This document shows positions 14,760-19,575 of a stretch of 19,575 nucleotides of DNA, piece after piece. The stretch spans positions 1 to 19,575 of the forward strand of contig CAYFUK010000021.1 of assembly GCA_964346325.1 (NCBI GenBank), given 5' to 3'. Source of the stretch: JAUVDZ01 sp964346325 (lineage in GTDB: Bacteria > Patescibacteriota > Gracilibacteria > UBA1369 > PNNO01). Numbering within the stretch: position 1 is the first letter of the stretch; the number at the start of each line of letters is the position of its first letter. A program made the translations under genes and the position numbers. A model generated the notes under the pieces. The model was not told the DNA's origin. It ran no database searches and saw only the letters and a list, made by a program, of their open reading frames with translations.

Positions 14760-14856
14760 TACAGGCCAAGGTATCAAAACACGGGCCTTATGAAGTTAAC
14801 GGCGCTGTGTAGTGTCCTTTAACAAACAGGCCGAGAAGGAAAAAGGAAGGTGAAAG

Positions 14857-15465
14857 ATGTCGAAAAAAATCGCAATCATTTCAATGGTTTTCAACCTGCT
14901 GTTGGTTTTGCTGCTGGCGTACTTTATACACTCCATCAGGAGTATCAATTCGTCAAAGCAAAAGTGTCCCGCCTGTAAGTGCAGGTGGCAGGCTAATGCT
15001 CCCGAAGCAAAGCCGCGTAAGCCGCGTTTAAAAAAAGTCAAGATCAGGCCGGCGAAAAAACTTCCAAAGCCAATAATACAAAGGAATGCCGATAGCCGCT
15101 TTGTCGGCTGGCTGGAAGAGTGCAAAAAAGAGAGCAGGCACAGCTTCGTGAACCTGCTTGCCTGCGTAAGATGGCTAAAATTAAAAAAGTATCTTGCCAT
15201 TGATCTGGCTGACCGGGCAATGATGGTTCGCAGAAAGATAGGCCATTTGGTTTTGGATCGCATAGGCAAAGCCCTTTGTGAAAAGAAAACAGGGAACCGG
15301 AAAAATGATTATTTTATTACCAAAGAACTTTCCGCGGTTTACAAAAACATGCGGAACAACCTCCGGCAACTGAAGAACATAAAACGCCGGAACCCCGACC
15401 TCAAATTGCCCTCCATGAAAATGTGTGTCCTAAAGGACGGTAAACTCACCTGGGATTATCCCTGA
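14857..15465 (+). CDS. Unrecognised membrane-anchored basic protein
   Basis: 202 aa. An N-terminal hydrophobic segment (about residues 7-27) acts as signal anchor. A CPACKC cluster follows (about residues 37-42), then a Pro/Lys/Arg-rich linker (about 50-75) and a strongly basic helical domain (about 80-200) with two further Cys near 108 and 122. No family is recognised. The plus strand is chosen over an overlapping minus-strand frame because it has a consensus promoter, a strong Shine-Dalgarno (AAGGAAGGTG just before the ATG) and a downstream hairpin terminator. Like nhaA it is G+C-richer than its neighbours (for example 15001-15060), so it may share a foreign origin. The basic domain could bind nucleic acid or acidic wall polymers; this is conjecture. 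Confidence 0.75.
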   Translation: MSKKIAIISMVFNLLLVLLLAYFIHSIRSINSSKQKCPACKCRWQANAPEAKPRKPRLKKVKIRPAKKLPKPIIQRNADSRFVGWLEECKKESRHSFVNLLACVRWLKLKKYLAIDLADRAMMVRRKIGHLVLDRIGKALCEKKTGNRKNDYFITKELSAVYKNMRNNLRQLKNIKRRNPDLKLPSMKMCVLKDGKLTWDYP

Positions 15466-15467
15466 TC

Positions 15468-15498
15468 AAAGGCCACACAATTCCTTCCCGGCCTTTTT
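15468..15498 (+). terminator. Rho-independent terminator after the 202-aa protein gene
   Basis: AAAGGCC (15468-15474) pairs with GGCCTTT (15490-15496) across a 15-nt loop, followed by a T-rich tract. It starts 2 nt after the TGA stop. Confidence 0.75.
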
Positions 15499-15509
15499 CC
15501 CTTTTATGA

Positions 15510-15556
15510 GGTACCGAGTACTTAGCGGTACGGGGTACCTAGCGGTACCGAGTACC
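15510..15556. repeat. 17-bp-period GTAC palindrome array, copy A
   Basis: Three 11-bp units, GTACCGAGTAC (15511-15521), GTACGGGGTAC (15528-15538) and GTACCGAGTAC (15545-15555), at an exact 17-bp period, separated by TTAGCG and CTAGCG. Each is GTACnnnGTAC, with arms extended to GGTAC/GTACC in the second and third copies. It lies 35 bp before the penicillin-binding protein start, after the terminator of the previous gene. Confidence 0.9.
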
Positions 15557-15590
15557 CAACCTTCCAATTATCGTTTTTTTTTATTACAAT

Positions 15591-17873
15591 ATGGGTCCAA
15601 TGTCATACTCAACAAACCGAAGAAAATCAGCAAGGAGTCTGCAGTTTAACACTATTACATTTTTGATGGTAATTGTGGCTATAGCAGGTGCAATTATTGC
15701 TGCAAGGCTTTTTTATCTTCAGGTTGTTAAATATGGATTTTATCATGAAGCGGCGGCAAAAGAGCATCAGGGGTATACGGAACTTCCTGCAAAAAGAGGC
15801 GAAATTTTAGTTAAAGATTACACAACGGATGAGACCTACACAGTTGCTTCAAACACAACAATGGATCTTATTTATGTTGATCCCAAGCTTATAAACAATA
15901 AAACTCTTATTGCCACCACCCTTGCTGAAACTTTATTTGACCTTGAAAGAGAACGCGAAAAAGACAATCAAAGAATAATCCGTGAAAAAAGAGAGTTCAA
16001 AAGAACAGATAACATGGAAGCTTACGACCGTATTGAACCCTTAACCGATGAAGAATTAAAAGATAGTTTTTATCAGGAGATTCTTAACAAAGTCAGCCGT
16101 GAAGTGAGAAGTGAAATTTTGCTTTCCGATACTTTGCCCAAAGAAATTCTTGATGATATGGCGGATTTGAATTTGAGCGGTATTGAAATCAGAAATGGAA
16201 ATATGTATGCATATCCGGCCAAAATATATGATAAAAGATATGCAGCAATTGCGCTAAGTGAAGACCTGCAGATAGCTCCGGCAAGATTGGAGCAGTTGTT
16301 GATCGGTGAGAATCGATATGAGGTTATTGCCAAAAAAGTTGATCCGGAAAAATCCCGGAATCTAAGGGAAATTATTAAAAAGGATTCCGAAGAAAATCCG
16401 AATGAACAGAATTATCTGGGTGTGGGTTTTAAAGAGGAATATTACAGATACTACCCGGAAAACACTTTAGCCGCGAATATACTCGGGTTCGTGGATAAAG
16501 CAGGCAGAGGGCAATATGGAATCGAGGAATCTTTTGATAAGCAATTAAGAGGTAAGAAGGGTATTTTTAAAGCACAAAAAGATGTAAGCGGCCGTCAGAT
16601 AACAGTTGGTGACAGTATTATTGAACCCGCTGTAAACGGTAACAATTTAACTTTAACAATAGACCGCACAATTCAGCTTGAAGTTGAAAGGATTATAAAA
16701 GCCGGAGTTGAGAGGTTCAGGGCTAACAGCGGGCAGGTGGTTATTCTTGATCCAAAAACATCAAAAGTGATTGCAATGGCGCATTATCCCACTTTTAGTC
16801 CCAATAGTTACTCGGACGCCTTTAAAAGAGTGGATATAGATTTTACCGAAGAAGAAGAGGGAAATTTGTTTCCCATTGAAAACAGCGAAAAACATTTTTA
16901 TTTTTACAGAAATACCGATACTGATGATAGATATGAAGTTTTTAAGGATATGGAAGAAGGCAAGGAGCCGGTTTATCAAAGATATAAAAACTGGTTCGGG
17001 GCGGAGGTTTACCAGAACAAAGTAATTGCTGCGATTTATGAGCCGGGCTCCGTTTATAAATCAATAACAATGGCTGCGGCGATTGATGATGGAGATGTAA
17101 CTCCCAATCATACTTTTTATGAATCGGGCCCTATTGAAGTGGATGAATTTACAATAAGAAATTCAGAGGGAGAATATAGGGGAAGGCAAACAATGACAAA
17201 TGTTCTGGAACAGTCTTCAAATGTTGGTATGGCATATGTTGCAAAGAAAATAGGACGAAACCTTTTTTACAGTTACATGATGAAGTTCGGATTCGGTGAA
17301 AAAACCGGAATCGAATTTGAGACGGAAGAATCGGGACATATAGAATATTTTACTCACTGGGCCGATTCGGAGCTGGTTACGCATGCGTTCGGCCAGGGTA
17401 TTGCTGTAACGCCTATCCAGATGGTGAATGCTTATTCCGCCCTGGCGAATAAAGGAACTCTAATGCAGCCTTATATAATTGAATCAATAACCGATGGTGA
17501 GGGTAAAAAAACGAAGACCAAACCTGTGGTTATTGGTCAGGCAATAAGCGAAGATACGGCAAATACAATAACCGCTATGCTTGTTAGTGCGGTTGAAAAC
17601 GGCGTGGCAAAAAATGCGAAGGTTGATGATCATTATGTAGCCGGCAAAACAGGGACATCGCAAACTTATAAATGGGGTAAACCGCTGGAGGGAGCAGGCA
17701 CAACAATCACTTCTTTTGCCGGTTACGGGCCTGTTGATGACCCTAAATTTGTTGTTTTGGTGAAACTTGACAGGCCGCGTGCAAGTGAATGGGGAAGCGA
17801 AACCGCAGCACCTATTTTTTCCGATATCGCGGAATTCCTTTTTGGTTATTATAATATACCGCCTGATAAATAA
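15591..17873 (+). CDS. Class B penicillin-binding protein (FtsI/PBP2-type peptidoglycan transpeptidase)
   Basis: 760 aa. One membrane helix (about 20-40) precedes the dimerisation domain, with RLFYLQVVKYGFYHEAA and LPAKRGEI. The transpeptidase domain has all three motifs: SVYK (Ser487, Lys490), SSN (542-544) and KTGT (686-689). It cross-links peptidoglycan outside the membrane. There are no PASTA repeats. Between YPTFSPN and PGSVYK there is an acidic, Tyr-rich stretch that is some 50-60 residues longer than I would expect for the family. The start is ATG 15591 or, three codons on, ATG 15600 (MSYSTN); neither has a Shine-Dalgarno. GTAC palindrome arrays flank the gene. The GH18-SLH gene follows after 62 bp, so wall synthesis and remodelling are probably co-expressed. 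Confidence 0.93.
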   Translation: MGPMSYSTNRRKSARSLQFNTITFLMVIVAIAGAIIAARLFYLQVVKYGFYHEAAAKEHQGYTELPAKRGEILVKDYTTDETYTVASNTTMDLIYVDPKLINNKTLIATTLAETLFDLEREREKDNQRIIREKREFKRTDNMEAYDRIEPLTDEELKDSFYQEILNKVSREVRSEILLSDTLPKEILDDMADLNLSGIEIRNGNMYAYPAKIYDKRYAAIALSEDLQIAPARLEQLLIGENRYEVIAKKVDPEKSRNLREIIKKDSEENPNEQNYLGVGFKEEYYRYYPENTLAANILGFVDKAGRGQYGIEESFDKQLRGKKGIFKAQKDVSGRQITVGDSIIEPAVNGNNLTLTIDRTIQLEVERIIKAGVERFRANSGQVVILDPKTSKVIAMAHYPTFSPNSYSDAFKRVDIDFTEEEEGNLFPIENSEKHFYFYRNTDTDDRYEVFKDMEEGKEPVYQRYKNWFGAEVYQNKVIAAIYEPGSVYKSITMAAAIDDGDVTPNHTFYESGPIEVDEFTIRNSEGEYRGRQTMTNVLEQSSNVGMAYVAKKIGRNLFYSYMMKFGFGEKTGIEFETEESGHIEYFTHWADSELVTHAFGQGIAVTPIQMVNAYSALANKGTLMQPYIIESITDGEGKKTKTKPVVIGQAISEDTANTITAMLVSAVENGVAKNAKVDDHYVAGKTGTSQTYKWGKPLEGAGTTITSFAGYGPVDDPKFVVLVKLDRPRASEWGSETAAPIFSDIAEFLFGYYNIPPDK

Positions 17874-17885
17874 AGCTTTTAACGT

Positions 17886-17932
17886 GGTACCGAGTACCCC
17901 GAAGTACTCAGTACCTCAAAGTACCGAGTACT
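17886..17932 (+). repeat. 17-bp-period GTAC palindrome array, copy B, with alternative hairpins
   Basis: Three units, GTACCGAGTAC (17887-17897), GTACTCAGTAC (17904-17914) and GTACCGAGTAC (17921-17931), again at exactly 17 bp. Because the middle unit is nearly the complement of the outer ones, unit 1 with unit 2 (12-bp stem, one mismatch, loop CCCGAA) and unit 2 with unit 3 (12-bp stem, one mismatch, loop CTCAAA) are mutually exclusive RNA hairpins. The array fills most of the gap between the PBP stop and the GH18 ATG (17936), occupying the place of a ribosome binding site. Confidence 0.85.
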
Positions 17933-17935
17933 CAT

Positions 17936-19507
17936 ATGAAAAAAACACTCCTCATAATCGCTTCAATTACGCTCTTTGCTCCAACCGCCGCAGCAAAAAA
18001 TGTTTCCGCGTGGCTCCCCACCTGGGATGAAGAAGAGGCTTTCCGGTCTTTTAAAGATAATGCTGAAACCATAAATACAATAAGCCCTTTTTGGTATCAT
18101 CTCAATGAGGACGGCACGCTTAAACCGCCCGAAGACGGCGAAAATCAAGAGATTATAGATTTTGCGAAAAATAACGGAATCACTCTGATTCCAACAATCA
18201 GCAATTCGTTCAATGGAGATTTGGTAAGTGGAATTATTAATGATCCTGAAATTAAAAAACAAAGTATTTACAATATTGTAGATATTGTTCGGGAATTTGA
18301 TTATGACGGAATAGATATAGATTATGAAGGTTTGAACAGTGAAGACAAGGATGCTTTCACGGCTTTTATCCGTGATCTTCGAGAAGAGCTCAATCATTAT
18401 GATAAAAAGTTAACAATCGCTATTCAGGCAAAATCTTATCCTGATCTGAAAAAATACGGTGACAGAGGCCAGGATTGGGAACAGCTTTCCCGGTATGTTG
18501 ATGAGTTTAGAATTATGACTTACGATTACGGATGGAAAGGAAGCGTTCCAAGGCCTGTTGCGCCTTATTACTGGGTTGAGGATGTGATTGAATATGCTAT
18601 CGATCATGTTCCGCGTGAGAAAATTTACGTAGGTGTGCCTTTTTACGGATATGGCTGGAGTGATGATTATTTTTCGAGTTATACATACGAAACAATCGAG
18701 CTTATTTTATCGAAATACAATGTGGATTTTCAGTATGATCCTATAAGTAAAACCAACAAACTTTTTTATATCAGTGAATTTGATATAAGAGAGCCAAGGG
18801 TTCCGCACGAGGTTTGGATTGAGAATCACATTAGTTTAAGGCCAAAACTTGAGCTTGTTAATGAGTATGATTTGGGAGGGATAGCGATTTGGAGGCTTGG
18901 CAAGGAAGATATTCAGAACTGGCGCGTAATTGAAGAAGTTTTGAAAGATAAAGAAATAGGACCAAAGCTTTATTTTAAAGACGTTAATATAAATACGATT
19001 TTTAATGAAGCCATTACATTGCTCGCTGATTTGGGGATTGTTAAAGGGCATGGGGATTCTTTGCTTTTTAAACCCGCTGATAAAGTTAACAGAGCCGAGA
19101 TTTTAAAGATGGTTATAAACAGTTTCGGGCATGATATCTCGGATTATTATTTTGCCGAGCTTCGCGGTGATGATTTTGAAAATCCGTTTAAGGATGCTCA
19201 TGATGATGAATGGTATTTTCCTTATGTTTTGAGTGGGGAGGCTTTTGATTTGGTTGAAGGATATCCTGACGGAACTTTTAAACCCGATCAAAAAATTATC
19301 AGGGTAGAGGCTTTAAAGATGGCTCTGGAGAGCGCCGGGATAAATATTGACCGTGTGAAGCCCGGTGGTAATTGGTATGATCCTTATGTTGAATGGGCTG
19401 AAGAGCACGGGCTTTATGAAAATCTCGGTTTTTCGCCGGAAGAGGAAATTATGAGGGGTGAGGCCGCTTATATTATTGCAAAAGTTATTAAAATTATTGA
19501 ACGATAG
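17936..19507 (+). CDS. Secreted GH18 glycoside hydrolase with three C-terminal SLH repeats
   Basis: 523 aa. Signal peptide residues 1-20 (ending TAAA). GH18 barrel at about 22-335 with the catalytic signature YDGIDIDYEG (Asp124, 127, 129; Glu131 the proton donor), FRIMTYDYGW and the late GGIAIWRLG strand. The short barrel most resembles YaaH/SleL-type N-acetylglucosaminidases that act on peptidoglycan, though chitin-type substrates cannot be excluded. SLH repeats lie at about 347-397, 416-468 (GYPDGTFKPDQKIIRVEA) and 479-520, and anchor it to the wall. The SLH block is C-terminal here but N-terminal in the SLH-CAP protein. The start follows array B by 4 nt and has no Shine-Dalgarno; it is probably co-transcribed with the PBP gene. 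Confidence 0.93.
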   Translation: MKKTLLIIASITLFAPTAAAKNVSAWLPTWDEEEAFRSFKDNAETINTISPFWYHLNEDGTLKPPEDGENQEIIDFAKNNGITLIPTISNSFNGDLVSGIINDPEIKKQSIYNIVDIVREFDYDGIDIDYEGLNSEDKDAFTAFIRDLREELNHYDKKLTIAIQAKSYPDLKKYGDRGQDWEQLSRYVDEFRIMTYDYGWKGSVPRPVAPYYWVEDVIEYAIDHVPREKIYVGVPFYGYGWSDDYFSSYTYETIELILSKYNVDFQYDPISKTNKLFYISEFDIREPRVPHEVWIENHISLRPKLELVNEYDLGGIAIWRLGKEDIQNWRVIEEVLKDKEIGPKLYFKDVNINTIFNEAITLLADLGIVKGHGDSLLFKPADKVNRAEILKMVINSFGHDISDYYFAELRGDDFENPFKDAHDDEWYFPYVLSGEAFDLVEGYPDGTFKPDQKIIRVEALKMALESAGINIDRVKPGGNWYDPYVEWAEEHGLYENLGFSPEEEIMRGEAAYIIAKVIKIIER

Positions 19508-19575
19508 GTTTTGATTGCGTTTGGTAATTAACCATTAGTTCGTGAAGGATTTTGAGAAGGTTGTTTTGTAGCACC

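Noticed and set aside
14796..15269. 157-aa minus-strand reading frame opposite the 202-aa protein
   Set aside because: The plus strand has a consensus promoter, Shine-Dalgarno and terminator; the minus frame has none of these and no recognisable domain.
15511..15555. GTAC array read as a CRISPR array
   Set aside because: Units are 11 bp with 6-bp spacers, far shorter than CRISPR repeats and spacers, and no cas gene is nearby.
19494..19575. Possible C-terminus of a minus-strand gene entering from the right edge
   Set aside because: A frame of about 26 codons ending in TAA at 19494 is open to the window edge, but it is too short to show a family or coding bias.

Overview
The window reads like part of a genome from a candidate-phyla-radiation (Patescibacteria) bacterium, with the Peregrinibacteria/Gracilibacteria side as my best guess. 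The reasons are an AT-rich sequence, SLH-domain surface proteins (three SLH repeats at the N-terminus of one and the C-terminus of another), a very large membrane-anchored alpha-2-macroglobulin, two ECF sigma factors, and A/T-rich start regions that mostly lack a Shine-Dalgarno sequence. Two genes end in TGA where the protein should end (the 170-aa permease and the 202-aa protein), so UGA appears to be a stop and the UGA=Gly lineages are unlikely. The lineage is inferred from family style, not from a marker gene. A 100-base run of N (3385-3484) shows this is a scaffold.

Layout. 31-1294 (minus): an operon of two half-size permease subunits and a NifX-like FeMo-cofactor-domain protein. 1345-2851 (plus): a secreted SLH+CAP protein and a small YkgJ-type cysteine-cluster protein, closed by a clear terminator. 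2912-4822 (minus): an ECF sigma factor, an overlapping polytopic membrane protein (probable anti-sigma), an 18-bp palindromic repeat array plus the gap, then a small secreted protein. The sigma gene and the secreted-protein gene share the same two-block promoter at identical spacing, so they look like one regulon. 4934-5401 (plus): a UPF0251/DUF134 helix-turn-helix protein with a glycine-rich DUF5320-like tail. 5405-11953 (minus): ECF sigma factor, 1765-aa alpha-2-macroglobulin and lipoprotein, in one tight operon. 12125-13285 (minus): NhaA sodium/proton antiporter. 13432-14694 (minus): M16 zinc peptidase. 14857-15465 (plus): an unrecognised membrane-anchored basic protein with its own strong promoter and terminator. 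15591-19507 (plus): a class B penicillin-binding protein and a GH18-SLH wall hydrolase.

Most striking features. (1) The alpha-2-macroglobulin carries a compact Hint (intein-like) domain exactly in the glycine-rich bait region. It has a catalytic Cys, a TxxH block and a terminal His-Asn, but Asp instead of Cys/Ser/Thr follows it. The macroglobulin itself has lost the CxEQ thioester, so the Hint Cys is the only one of its three cysteines not in a close pair. (2) A shared ECF-type promoter links the first sigma factor to a secreted protein. (3) Two intergenic arrays, each with three GTACnnnGTAC palindromes at an exact 17-bp period, precede the penicillin-binding protein and the GH18-SLH gene. 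The second array can fold into two mutually exclusive hairpins ending 4 nt before the GH18 start codon.

Taken together, the window is mainly a cell-envelope region: S-layer-anchored proteins, peptidoglycan synthesis and hydrolysis, surface protease inhibition and two envelope-stress-type sigma circuits. NhaA and the 202-aa protein are higher in G+C and have Shine-Dalgarno sites and canonical terminators, which suggests a different origin. No tRNA, rRNA, CRISPR array or insertion sequence was seen. No gene-free stretch exceeds 300 bases.
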